Below are positions 40,656 through 51,211 of a DNA stretch of 64,000 nt, piece by piece. Location: positions 33,420 to 97,419 of the forward strand of contig CAYGJL010000004.1 in the NCBI GenBank assembly GCA_964350145.1. The letters are read 5' to 3'. The DNA comes from JACDCY01 sp964350145 (GTDB lineage Bacteria; Gemmatimonadota; Gemmatimonadetes; Gemmatimonadales; Gemmatimonadaceae). The position numbers were made by a program, and so were the translations under genes. The notes under the pieces are model-generated. The model had not been told where the DNA came from, searched no databases, and saw nothing but the letters and a program-made list of their open reading frames with translations. Position 1 is the first letter of the stretch. Each line of letters begins with the position of its first letter.

Positions 40656-41129
40656 ATGAACGTACTGGCTGAGCACGATGGCAAGATATACGCCCGAGCC
40701 ACCATCGATGGCCCGGACGGGTTCGCTTCGCCATTTTCTGGCGCTTTATTCCCCTGCCTGATCTGGGACCATGACGGTCACTTCACCGATGCCGGACGTT
40801 CTACGATTGCTAGGGAACTGCTCGCAGCCGGATGTCGCTACGCCGTATGCGGCGGCGAGAACTGTGAGGCATGGCACGATGCCGTCGATGAAGTATTTGT
40901 CGCGGCGCATCTTGAGGACCCTGACGACGTTCAAGACACGGCGTTCGTCATGACGTCGTGGCACGAAGGGGAGAGTCCAGACGACGTAGCTTTCTTCTTT
41001 GTCCTCAATACGAACTTCGACGCCCATGACTTTAGGCGATACTTAGTCCTCCATGTCGGCGCTGGTCCGGCACAGAATCAGGTCGATGCGGCCGTGAGGA
41101 AGCATGCACTCAACGAAAACGCGGCCTAA
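40656..41129 (+). CDS. Integron-cassette hypothetical protein 1
   Basis: A 157-residue soluble protein. Blocks: FPCLIWDHDGHFTDAGR, AAGCRYAVCGGENCEAWHDAVDE, DDVAFFFVLNTNFDAHDF. It resembles uncharacterised cassette proteins I associate with DUF7684, but that recall is not certain. ATG 40656 is preferred; TTG 40644 is in frame. The stop codon TAA lies inside the attC R'' box at 41124-41130, the normal arrangement for a gene cassette. Confidence 0.65.
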   Translation: MNVLAEHDGKIYARATIDGPDGFASPFSGALFPCLIWDHDGHFTDAGRSTIARELLAAGCRYAVCGGENCEAWHDAVDEVFVAAHLEDPDDVQDTAFVMTSWHEGESPDDVAFFFVLNTNFDAHDFRRYLVLHVGAGPAQNQVDAAVRKHALNENAA

Positions 41130-41183
41130 CAACAGCATGCAGTGGACGGCGCTGCGCGCCGCCGCTGATGCTGAGCGTTAGCC
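41124..41183 (+). repeat. Integron attC recombination site
   Basis: R'' box GCCTAAC (41124-41130) and R' box GTTAGCC (41177-41183) enclose an imperfect inverted repeat: CAGCAT pairs with ATGCTG, and CAGTGGACGGCG pairs with CGCCGCCGCTG, with unpaired bases on one strand. Total length about 60 bp, the size of a short classical attC. The recombination point would be between G41177 and T41178. Confidence 0.8.
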
Positions 41184-41198
41184 AGCACACGAGCATCC

Positions 41199-41924
41199 AT
41201 GCCAGACAAGGAGCGGGAACGACATTACCTCACGCAGCTCCGAAGGTGTGTCGAGCTACCCAGCGGCGAACCTGAGGAGCCGGAGCCGCCGGACTTCTTG
41301 CTTGGCTTGGCCCCTCAACGGATCGGGATCGAGATGACCGAGTATCACCACCCGCCAAATCGGGGGGAGCGTCCACACCAAGAGACCCAGAGCCTCAAGG
41401 ACCAGGTTGTGGATACGGCAGAGCAGATGCACGCGGAGGCGGGCGGTGCGGCGTTATACGTCACGGCGATCTTCGGCCGCCACGGCCGGCTCGCGAAAGA
41501 CGGCGTTCAGCCAATCGCGCGCGCACTGGCGGGCGCGATTCTGGCGCAGCATGTGCCGAGATCCATGCACGAGCCGGACGTCGAGATTCTGCGTGGGAGC
41601 CTGCCGCGGGAGATAGCGCACGCTCGCATTCATGGTAGCGTTGACGGCGAGGACAAGCTGTGGTACGCCGATGCCGGTGGATGGGTCGCCAAGATCACGT
41701 CCGCCGATGTGCAGCGAGAGCTGGATCGGAAGGGGCGCATGGCAAGTTCAGCACGCGCAAAGTGCGATGTGCTTTGGTTAGTGATCGTGCATAACCACCT
41801 GCGCGGCGCACCCAGCGAACTCACAGCTGAGGCAAGGGTGGCGGCATACCGGCACGCTTTCGACCGAGTGTTATGGCTCGATACACATCGGCCGCGGGCT
41901 ATCGATCTCGCGCGTGCTGGCTAA
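41199..41924 (+). CDS. Integron-cassette hypothetical protein 2
   Basis: A 241-residue soluble protein starting 21 bp after the attC core, a typical cassette leader. The N-terminal region has EPPDFLLGLAPQRIGIEMTEYH, which resembles a nuclease-like core (PD, then E-x-T in place of E-x-K). If the fold is right, the active site looks incomplete. The rest (ALYVTAIFGRHGRL, KCDVLWLVIVHNHLRG) is not recognised. The TAA stop lies inside the next R'' box. Confidence 0.62.
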   Translation: MPDKERERHYLTQLRRCVELPSGEPEEPEPPDFLLGLAPQRIGIEMTEYHHPPNRGERPHQETQSLKDQVVDTAEQMHAEAGGAALYVTAIFGRHGRLAKDGVQPIARALAGAILAQHVPRSMHEPDVEILRGSLPREIAHARIHGSVDGEDKLWYADAGGWVAKITSADVQRELDRKGRMASSARAKCDVLWLVIVHNHLRGAPSELTAEARVAAYRHAFDRVLWLDTHRPRAIDLARAG

Positions 41925-41964
41925 CCAATCGTTGCGCCTGACGAAGCCGCCCAGCGATCTAGCC
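41919..41964 (+). repeat. Short or degraded second attC site
   Basis: R''-like GGCTAAC at 41919-41925 is the exact complement of the GTTAGCC at the start of this cassette (41177-41183), as expected for one cassette's two ends. TCGTTGCGC and GCCCAGCGA form an imperfect inner pair. The right end reads AGCGATCTAGCC where AGCGTTAGCC is expected, so the site is 46 bp and imperfect. The truncated methylase starts right behind it. Confidence 0.55.
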
Positions 41965-42736
41965 GGCGCGAGACCCCAAAAGGGTTCACCACGCTCGTTA
42001 CCATTTGGATATTCGCTTCCGGAAACGATTGCTCAAGGAGCAAGCCTAGCCGTAGATACTCCTTCTCGTCGATCGTGACGATGAGCACGGAACCCGCTGG
42101 ATTCAGCAACTCCTTCGCGAGCAACAACCTCCGCTCCATGAAGGCCAACCACTTGCTGTGGCGGTAAAGGTCGTCACCCTCCACGTAGTCGTTGTTGTAC
42201 TTCCAGTCCTTCGCGCCCGTGTTGTACGGCGGGTCGATGTAGATCGCGTCCACCTTGCCGCGGTGAGACCACGTCAGCGCCTTGAGCGCGTGGTAGTTCT
42301 CCGCATTGATCACCGTGTGATACGGTTTGTCGCCGCCGCGCTCCACCTTTCCCGTGCTCACCAGACCGGGATAGATGGTGTCCTTGAACTCGGCGACGAC
42401 GACGAGGTCTTCGAGGGCCACTGACTGCGTTTCCGGCGCTGCCACGTCGAGCAGCTCCAGATCGGCGACTTTTCGTTTGCCGGCGGTGGCGATCCTCACT
42501 ACCCGCCACAGTCGCTGGTCACCCTTCTTCGTTGACCCGCGCTCGGGCAACACACGGACCTTGTCGCCCTTCCGGATAGGACGCAGCGGCAGCTCGACCG
42601 CCTCCGGCCGATGGCGCTCGAAATTCAACCCGAATGGCAGGCGCGACGACAGCGCCTTGAACTCGCGTTCGAGGTCCGCACCCACCTGCGGGTCCTTGGC
42701 CTTTGCCTGGGCAATCAGGTCAGTAAGTCGAGACAC
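41921..42736 (-). pseudogene. Truncated adenine DNA methyltransferase (type III Mod-like)
   Basis: The N-terminal 257 residues match site-specific DNA methyltransferases of the type III Mod/beta class. There is an N-terminal SH3-like region, then AIYIDPPYNTG with the catalytic DPPY at 168-171, and VLIVTIDEKEYLRLG. After VVNPFGVSR (about 41966) homology ends. Fourteen unrelated residues, read backwards out of the attC site, lead to a stop. Full-length relatives are roughly twice as long or more, so the SAM-binding FxGxG half is missing and the product should be inactive. The break coincides with the attC boundary. Confidence 0.8.
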
Positions 42737-43037
42737 GTTCGCTCATTTGCTTCGGGAAGACAAACGCTGGCGGTGCGCAACATGGCCTGTCGGCAAAGAA
42801 ACTAGTTGTTCTCGAGCGGCGCCACCGCCTCCTGCGCGCCGGGCAGGTTGACCACCGGTCGCCGCGCGGCAACTTCACACCCCTGGTTGGGTATCGATGT
42901 TGCGATCTTTCGGAAGTGATCGTAAGGTTCCAGCAGGGAGGCGTGCGTGCGGCAATGCGCGCGCTTGGTGGACAGGATACTGAAAGGCGGTGCAGCTCGC
43001 TGCGCTGATCCGATATTCACTTAAAGGATTTCTTGGC
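42737..43037. other. Intergenic stretch with possible gene remnant
   Basis: About 300 bp between the methylase start and mntA. A minus-strand frame at 42802-43020 (72 codons, ending QEAVAPLENN) looks like a C-terminal scrap of a lost gene, but I recognise no family. No repeats or RNA gene seen. Confidence 0.35.
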
Positions 43038-43325
43038 ATGAGCCCCTCCATAGCGGAAATCAGGCGGAAGGTTACCGCAGCCATGGTTCGGCGTGGCGTG
43101 GTGAGCGCGAGCGTTTTCGGCTCCGTCGCACGCGGTGAAGCCACGGAGGGTAGTGACGTTGACTTCCTGGTCGAGTTCGAGAAAGGCCGAACCCTTGTCG
43201 ACCTCTCCGGACTTCGTCTTGATCTTTGCGAGATCCTCGATCGAGATGTCGACGTCGCGACGCGAGGGTCGCTCCACCCGAAGCTGCGTGACGCGATCCT
43301 GCGGGAAATGGTTCCGGTCTTGTGA
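43038..43325 (+). CDS. mntA: MntA-like nucleotidyltransferase antitoxin
   Basis: A 95-residue minimal nucleotidyltransferase. GSVARG followed by SDVDFLVEF supplies the GSx10DxD active site. In characterised MntA-HepT systems the antitoxin AMPylates a tyrosine of the HEPN RNase toxin. The ATG follows an AAAGGA-type ribosome site at 43023-43028. GTGA overlap with the toxin gene. Confidence 0.87.
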   Translation: MSPSIAEIRRKVTAAMVRRGVVSASVFGSVARGEATEGSDVDFLVEFEKGRTLVDLSGLRLDLCEILDRDVDVATRGSLHPKLRDAILREMVPVL

Positions 43326-43681
43326 CTCGAGGCGTCGAGATTCTTCTCGGCGAGATCCTCGATGCCGTCGCACTTGTTCGGGACTACACCGAAGGCCTGG
43401 ATTTCGACGCGTTCGCCGCGAATGTCGAGAAGCAGGATGCCGTGATTCGCCGCCTGGAGATCATTGGCGAGGCGGTGAAGGGCGTTCCGGATGAGGTCAG
43501 AGCGGGGCATCCCGCAGTTCCTTGGCGCGACATCGCCGGGGCGCGAGACATCTTGATCCACGAATACTTCCGGGTTGATCTGGAGATGGCTTGGGTCATG
43601 GTGAGGAAGGATCTCCCGATCCTGGAGACTGAAGTTCGACGCATTCTTCAGGAGCTGCATCGCGACGAAGGCGTGGCATAA
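43322..43681 (+). CDS. hepT: HepT-like HEPN ribonuclease toxin (DUF86)
   Basis: A 119-residue all-helical HEPN protein. The catalytic Rx4H motif is RDILIHEYF, and the tyrosine just after it lies at the position modified by MntA in studied systems. RRLEIIGEAVKGVPDEVR is a family block. The GTG start overlaps mntA. It forms a toxin-antitoxin module in the island. Confidence 0.87.
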   Translation: MTRGVEILLGEILDAVALVRDYTEGLDFDAFAANVEKQDAVIRRLEIIGEAVKGVPDEVRAGHPAVPWRDIAGARDILIHEYFRVDLEMAWVMVRKDLPILETEVRRILQELHRDEGVA

Positions 43682-44037
43682 CTTCGGAATGCGCCTGGCA
43701 TCGAGGTCACGCCGAGCGGCCTCCCGGCGTCCGGCCGCTTCCATGAGGGCCGATCGGTCACCCCGCATTGACCGCCGAGCATGGTGAACAGCCGGGAACA
43801 TCGGTAACACAATGGTCCAGCAACATGGGTAACACTTCGGGGTTACCCACGGATGATATAGTCCTTCTCGCCCAAGGTCGCCAGCAGGACGGTGAACGGC
43901 TTTAAGTCTCACGCACGCGACTGGAATCGAAAAGAGGAACAGGAGGAGCACCTGGTGACCCATCGCCACGTGGAGAACTCTGTTGCTTGCCGCGCCAAAA
44001 AACCAACCCAGTCGTTGCCGACCATCCTGGCCATTTC
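43682..44037. mobile_element. Intergenic stretch with possible insertion-sequence end
   Basis: Two closely spaced related words, CATCGGTAACACA (about 43799) and CATGGGTAACAC (about 43824), followed by GGGGTTACCC, resemble the repeated transposase-binding sites at one end of IS481- or IS21-like elements. On the minus strand a short frame ending FTVLLATLGEKDYIIRG could be the tail of the lost transposase. No transposase gene remains. Confidence 0.35.
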
Positions 44038-44466
44038 GTGAGACTCTGGAGCCTACACCCGCAGTACCTGGACCGAATCGGGCTCGTCGCCCTGTGGCGG
44101 GAAGCGCTTCTGGCGCAGAAGGTCCTGTCGGGCGACACACGCGGCTACCGCCTACATCCGCAGCTGCAGCGCTTCCGTGAGCATCCCCAGCCGCTCGCGT
44201 TTATCGCTAGCTATCTGCGCGCCGTGGCTCTGGAAGCAGATCGCCGAGGCTACCACTTTGACGCGGCGAAGATCGGCTGCCTCGAGGAAGCCGATCCGTT
44301 TGAGGTTAGTATGGGGCAGCTACTATTTGAGTGGGAGCACCTTCTGCGGAAGCTCGACATCCGCGATCCGGACAGAGCACGTAGCCATCGAGCCGGTCCG
44401 GCTCCTCGTGCGCACCCGTCGTTTCAGGTGGTGGAGGGGCCATTGGCAAGTTGGGAGCGGCCATAG
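44038..44466 (+). CDS. Pyrimidine dimer DNA glycosylase (endonuclease V-like)
   Basis: A 142-residue protein matching the PDG family of T4 endonuclease V. The N-terminus MRLWSLHPQYLDRIGLVAL and the helix WREALLAQKVLSG carry the arginine and glutamate expected in the active site; the N-terminal amine normally forms the Schiff base. It cuts at UV-induced cyclobutane dimers. GTG 44038 is chosen because this family needs the short N-terminus beginning with MRLWS; an upstream ATG at 43987 would destroy it. The C-terminus after PDRARSH is not conserved and may be altered. Confidence 0.78.
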   Translation: MRLWSLHPQYLDRIGLVALWREALLAQKVLSGDTRGYRLHPQLQRFREHPQPLAFIASYLRAVALEADRRGYHFDAAKIGCLEEADPFEVSMGQLLFEWEHLLRKLDIRDPDRARSHRAGPAPRAHPSFQVVEGPLASWERP

Positions 44467-44506
44467 AGGTGACGCGCCGCCAGCTCGGTGACTCCGGCGG
44501 CTGCGC

Positions 44507-44737
44507 TCACGCGCAGCGCAAGGTACGACCGATGTCTCCAGGGCTGGCCCCGAGCGCGAACAATCCCTTCATGAGCAGGTCAACGGAAACCGATCGGTCC
44601 GCGGCTTCCATTTTCGCCACTCGCGATTGGCTCGAGTTGAGGCGGCGTGCGAGCTGATGTTGGGTAAGCCCTAACGCCGCGCGCTTCCGGCGCAGCGCCT
44701 GGCTGAGTGCGACCTTGGTTTCTACGAGCGCGGCCAT
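44507..44737 (-). CDS. XRE-family antitoxin/repressor
   Basis: A 76-residue helix-turn-helix protein: RKRAALGLTQHQLARRLNSSQSRVAKMEAAD is the classic XRE DNA-binding fold. Divergent from the fic gene with a strong operator between them, so it probably represses both. ATG 44737 chosen; a longer frame upstream crosses the operator and is unlikely. Confidence 0.8.
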   Translation of the reverse strand: MAALVETKVALSQALRRKRAALGLTQHQLARRLNSSQSRVAKMEAADRSVSVDLLMKGLFALGASPGDIGRTLRCA

Positions 44738-44749
44738 TTCATTGCCTAT

Positions 44750-44778
44750 ATGTCGAAAAATGATTAAATTATCGACAT
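44750..44778. promoter_or_regulatory. XRE operator between divergent genes
   Basis: Perfect inverted repeat ATGTCGA-N15-TCGACAT with an AT-only or nearly AT-only centre. It lies 12 bp from the XRE start and about 50 bp from the fic start, covering the likely promoter region of both. Confidence 0.7.
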
Positions 44779-44826
44779 GTATTCCAGACCTGTCGATCGG
44801 GACGACCAGACCCGGACACGCGTCGA

Positions 44827-45962
44827 GTGAAGCCCGGTTCCAGTCGCCCAAGCTTCAACCCTGCAACGGCTTACAACGAGCTCCCGTTCCTTCCGCCCAG
44901 CGTGGACCTGGAGACCAAGGCGGTTCTAAAGGCCTGCATCGAGGCGCGCGCAGCCGCAGCTGAGCTCAAGCAGGCGGGTCGGCTTTTACCCAACCAGGCC
45001 GTCCTGATCAATACCATCCCCCTGCTCGAAGCGCGAGCCAGCTCGGCGATCGAAAACATCGTCACGACCACGGATGAACTTTTTCGCTACGCCCAGCCGG
45101 ATCGCGAACAGCTCGCCGACCCGGCGACGAAGGAAGCCTTGCGGTACCGTACCGCGCTACGCGATGGCTTCGAGGCATTACAGATGAAACCGCTCGCGAC
45201 GGGAACAGCGGTTGACGTATGCCGCACGCTGCTCGGAGTGAACCTCGATGTGCGCCGGGTGCCCGGGACTGCGCTGATGCACGCCACCACCGGCCAGATC
45301 ATTTACACGCCGCCTGAAACCGAAAAGTTGTTGCGTGATCTGCTCGCCAACTGGGAGCGGTTTCTGCATGAAGCGCAGGACGTCGATCCGCTCGTTCGCA
45401 TGGCGGTAGCGCACTACCAGTTCGAGGCCATCCACCCTTTCACCGACGGCAACGGGCGCACCGGACGGATCCTCAACCTGCTCTTTCTAGTAGATCAGAA
45501 GCTCCTGGAGCTTCCGGTGCTCTACCTGAGCCGGGCCATCAACTATCGCAGGTCTGACTACTACCGGCTGCTGCTGGCCGTGACCACGCACGACGCGTGG
45601 GAAGAGTGGATACTCTATATGTTGCGCGCGGTCGCCGAGACCGCGCACTGGACTACGGCACGACTTCGCGCCATTCGCAAGCTTATGGGAGAGACGGCCG
45701 AGTACGTCCGAAGAGAAGCGTACGGCGTATATAGCCGGGAGTTGATAGAGCTCGTCTTCGTCCAGCCCTATTGCCGGATCAGGGACGTGGTCGAGGCGGG
45801 GATAGCTCAGCGGCAAACGGCTGCCGTTTACCTCAAGAAGCTGTGTGAGGTGGGAGTGCTCGAGGAAAGCAAGGTTGGCCGCGAGAAGCTGTTCATCAAT
45901 CCACGCCTGATGCGGCTCCTGACGATGGAGCAGCCCGGCGATCTCTCGTTTCCGGGGCAGCC

Positions 45963-45966
<4 letters not shown>
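44827..45966 (+). CDS. Fic-domain AMP-transferase
   Basis: A 379-residue protein. Canonical active-site motif HPFTDGNGRTGR at residues 203-214 (catalytic His 203). The N-terminal inhibitory motif SSAIEN at 72-77 fits the class II (S/T)xxxE(G/N) pattern, so activity is probably autoinhibited. The C-terminal winged helix (IRDVVEAGIAQRQTAAVYLKKL) resembles the DNA-binding extension of stand-alone Fic proteins. GTG start. Its stop overlaps the next gene's TTG start. Confidence 0.9.
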
Positions 45967-48287
<2,321 letters not shown>

Positions 48288-48359
48288 CTCCGTTCGAGAC
48301 CTTAATCCCGAAGAGCCATCGATACTGACGAGCGGTACCTCGAGGGCAGGCACGCGGTC

Positions 48360-49109
48360 GTGACGGGCGGAGGACGCGGCATCGGTGCCGCGGTCGCCGA
48401 TGTGCTCGCGCGGCGTGGAGCGGCCGTGACGGTGATGGGCAGAACCATGGCTACGCTGGAACGCAGCGCGGCCGATCTGCGCCAGCGGCACGGCGTCGCC
48501 GCGCTCGCCATCGAGTGCGACGTCTCCGACGAGAACGCCGTTGCCCGCGCATTTGCGAACGCGGCCGAGCAGCAGGGCGATCCGTACGTGCTCGTCAACA
48601 ACGCGGGCGGGGGCGAGAGCGCGTCGTTCCTGGATACCGACCGGGAGCTGTGGAACTGGACGATCGCCGTGAACCTTACGGGCACGTATCTCTGCACGGC
48701 GCGCGTGCTTCCAGCGATGCTGACCGCCGGCGCGGGGCGCATCGTCAACATTGCGTCCACCGCGGCGCTGCGTGGGTATCGCACGATGGCCGCGTACTGC
48801 GCGGCCAAGCACGGAGTGCTCGGCCTCACGCGCGCACTCGCGCTCGAGACCGCCCGGAAGGGAGTAACGGTGAACGCGGTCTGTCCCGGATACACCGACA
48901 CCGACCTCGCCCAGGAGGCCGTGCTTAACATCGCCGCGGCCAGAAACGTGTCGAAGGACGAAGCCCTCGCGATTCTGCTCAAGTCCATGCCGCAGGGACG
49001 CCTCACCACCGCGGCGGAGGTCGCGGGCGCGGTGGCTTGGCTGTGCGCGCCGGACTCGTCGGCCGTGACGGGAATAGCGCTGCCGATCGCGGGCGGTGAG
49101 GTAGGATGA
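48360..49109 (+). CDS. Short-chain dehydrogenase/reductase
   Basis: NAD(P)-dependent SDR. TGGGRGIG cofactor loop, VNNAGG, catalytic serine region NIASTAALRG and YCAAKHG. The GTG at 48360 is the only standard start, but it removes the first beta strand (LEGRHAVV), which is encoded in the same frame upstream. The frame is open back to 48306 with no ATG/GTG/TTG. An ATC start near 48318 or a base error is possible. It probably oxidises or reduces the ring-derived hydroxyl/keto CoA intermediate. ATGA overlap with the next gene. Confidence 0.82.
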   Translation: MTGGGRGIGAAVADVLARRGAAVTVMGRTMATLERSAADLRQRHGVAALAIECDVSDENAVARAFANAAEQQGDPYVLVNNAGGGESASFLDTDRELWNWTIAVNLTGTYLCTARVLPAMLTAGAGRIVNIASTAALRGYRTMAAYCAAKHGVLGLTRALALETARKGVTVNAVCPGYTDTDLAQEAVLNIAAARNVSKDEALAILLKSMPQGRLTTAAEVAGAVAWLCAPDSSAVTGIALPIAGGEVG

Positions 49110-49355
49110 AGACTCCGCGTCATTTCGGCTGGAAAGTGGCCGAGCGCGTCGCGACCGTCACGCTCGACCGCCCGGAGCGAAAAAACCCGCTCACCTTCGA
49201 GGCGTATCGCGAGCTGACCGACACGTTTCACGCGCTGAAGGATGACGGCGATGTGCGCGCGGTCGTCATCACGGGCGCCGGCGGAAATTTCTCGAGCGGC
49301 GGCGACGTGCACGAGATCATCGGCCCGCTGGTCGAGATGAAGGCCGAGCAGCGCC

Positions 49356-49365
49356 NNNNNNNNNN
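49356..49365. other. Assembly gap (10 N)
   Basis: Ten undetermined bases followed by sequence that does not belong to the surrounding gene. Confidence 0.99.
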
Positions 49366-49491
49366 CCGCCGGGCGCAGCGTCATTACCTTGATGATTGCG
49401 CACCGGCTTTCAACCGTGTTCCACGCCGACCGGATCTACGTCCTGGAACAGGGCCGAATCGTGGAATCAGGCCGCCACGACGAGCTGCTCG
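49366..49491 (+). other. Foreign ABC-transporter ATPase fragment
   Basis: In the frame of the downstream hydratase this reads AGRSVITLMIAHRLSTV, then ADRIYVLEQGRIVESG and RHDELL: the H-loop and C-terminal end of an ABC exporter ATPase. It passes without a stop into hydratase sequence at LLEFTQ. No other part of an ABC transporter is nearby. Confidence 0.85.
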
Positions 49492-50035
49492 AGTTCACGC
49501 AACTCACGGGCGATCTGGTCAAGGCGATGCGCGCGTGTCCGCAGCCGATAGTCGCGGCGATCGACGGCGTGTGCGTCGGGGCGGGAGCCATCATCGCGAT
49601 GGCGAGCGATCTGCGAATCGGCACGGAGCGAAGCAAGGTCGCGTTCCTGTTCGTGAGGGTAGGTCTCTCCGGCGCCGACATGGGCGCGTGCGCGATCCTG
49701 CCGCGGATAATCGGACAGGGGCGAGCGAGCGAGCTGCTATTCCTCGGCCGCTCGATGGGCGGCGCGCAGGCGGAGCGATGGGGCTTTTACAACCGGCTCG
49801 CCCAGCCGGAGAACGTGCTGGAAGAAGCGACCGCTCTGGCGCGGACGCTCGCTGCCGGTCCCACGGCCGCGCATGCCGTCACCAAGCGCGCGCTGCACGA
49901 GGAATGGGACATGGGCGTGGACGCGGCCATCGACTACGAGGCCCGCGTTCAGGCCGAGTGCATGCGGACCAACGACTTCGAGCGGGCGTACCGGGCGTTC
50001 GTGGAGAAGGAGAAACCGGAGTTCCAGGGCGATTG

Positions 50036-51211
50036 ATGCACGGCGACCCCCTCGACTGGCCTTTCTTCACCGACGAGCATCGCGCGCTCGCGGGCGCTTT
50101 GCGGTCGTGGGCCGCCGACCTGCCAGACCTCCACCCCGCCGACGTGGACGCCGAGTGCAAGGCACTGGTGCGGCAGCTCGGCGATGGCGGCTGGCTGCGG
50201 CACGTCGTGCCCGCGGCGTACGGCGGCGCGACCGAGCGCCTGGACGTGCGCACGCTCTGTCTTGCGCGGGAGATTCTCGCGCGTCGATCCGGGCTCGCCG
50301 AGTCCGCGTTCGCGATGCAGGGGCTCGGCGCGGGACCGATCGCGATGTTCGGCTCGGAGAGCCTGAAGGAGCGGTATCTCCCGGCCGTCGCGCGGGGCGA
50401 CTCGATCCCGGGCTTCGCGATCTCGGAAACCGAAGCCGGTTCTGACGTCGCCGCGATGCGGACGACGGCGCGTCGCGACGGCGATGCGTTCGTCATCGAT
50501 GGCGAGAAGACCTGGATCTCCAACGCCGGCATCGCCGACTGGTACGTGGTGTTCTGTCGCGTCGAGGGCGCCGACAGGAAATACGTCGCACTCGTCGTGG
50601 AGGCGGGCGATCCCGGATTTGCCGTCACGGAACGCATCGAGGCAATGGCGCCACATCCACTCGGCACGCTCACCTTCAAGAAGTGTCGCGTTCCGGCCGA
50701 CCGGCTCGTCGGTGACCCGGAGGGCGGGCTCAAGGTCGCGCTCGGTACGCTCGATGTGTTCCGGAGCGCAGTCGGCGCCGCCGCGGTCGGATTCGCGCGC
50801 CGCGCGCTCGACGAAGCACTCAAGCACGTGACGGCGCGAAAGGTCTTCGGTCAGGTCCTGGCCGACATGCAGCTCACGCAGGCGCGGATCGCCCGCATGG
50901 CGACCGACATAGATGCCGCGGCGCTGCTGGTGTACCGCGCCGCGTGGACGAGCGACTCCGGCGCCGCGCGCATCACGCGCGAGGCGGCGATGGCCAAGAT
51001 GTTCGCCACCGAGATGGCGCAGCGCGTGATTGACGACGCGCTCCAGCTCCTCGGCGGACGCGGCGTCGTCGCGCACAGTCCCGTCGAGCGGCTGTACCGC
51101 GAGATCAGGGCGCTGCGCATCTACGAGGGCACCACGGAGATCCAGCAGCTCGTCATCGCCGGCCAGGTTCTGGGCGCATACAAGGACGGAGTCGAAGCAG
51201 GGAATGGCTGA
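50036..51211 (+). CDS. Acyl-CoA dehydrogenase
   Basis: FAD-dependent dehydrogenase of 391 residues. FAISETEAGSDVAAMRTTA and WISNAGIADWY form the flavin region. RIYEGTTEIQQLVIA near the C-terminus holds the catalytic glutamate region. It resembles glutaryl-CoA-type and isovaleryl-CoA-type enzymes, but the substrate cannot be fixed from sequence. Its ATG overlaps the hydratase stop (TGATG), and its end overlaps the ligase gene by 8 bp. Confidence 0.9.
   Translation: MHGDPLDWPFFTDEHRALAGALRSWAADLPDLHPADVDAECKALVRQLGDGGWLRHVVPAAYGGATERLDVRTLCLAREILARRSGLAESAFAMQGLGAGPIAMFGSESLKERYLPAVARGDSIPGFAISETEAGSDVAAMRTTARRDGDAFVIDGEKTWISNAGIADWYVVFCRVEGADRKYVALVVEAGDPGFAVTERIEAMAPHPLGTLTFKKCRVPADRLVGDPEGGLKVALGTLDVFRSAVGAAAVGFARRALDEALKHVTARKVFGQVLADMQLTQARIARMATDIDAAALLVYRAAWTSDSGAARITREAAMAKMFATEMAQRVIDDALQLLGGRGVVAHSPVERLYREIRALRIYEGTTEIQQLVIAGQVLGAYKDGVEAGNG

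Larger units (their letters stand above)
49106..50036 (+). pseudogene. Enoyl-CoA hydratase/isomerase, interrupted at assembly gap
   Basis: The N-terminus (VAERVATVTLDRPERKNPLTF ... GGNFSSGGDVHEI) and C-terminal two thirds (FTQLTGDLVKAMRACPQPIVAAIDG, GAGAIIAMASDLRIG) belong to one crotonase-family enzyme. Between them are ten Ns and about 125 bp of ABC-transporter sequence, and the two parts are in different frames. The organism's gene is probably intact; the break is most likely an assembly artefact. Expected role: hydration or ring hydrolysis step of the CoA pathway. Confidence 0.8.

Noticed and set aside
40600..41964. Integron integrase nearby
   Set aside because: No tyrosine-recombinase gene is visible in the window; only attC sites and cassettes.
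49366..50036. A genuine ABC-ATPase/enoyl-CoA hydratase fusion
   Set aside because: Only the last few dozen ABC residues are present, right behind an N gap; no such fusion is functionally sensible.
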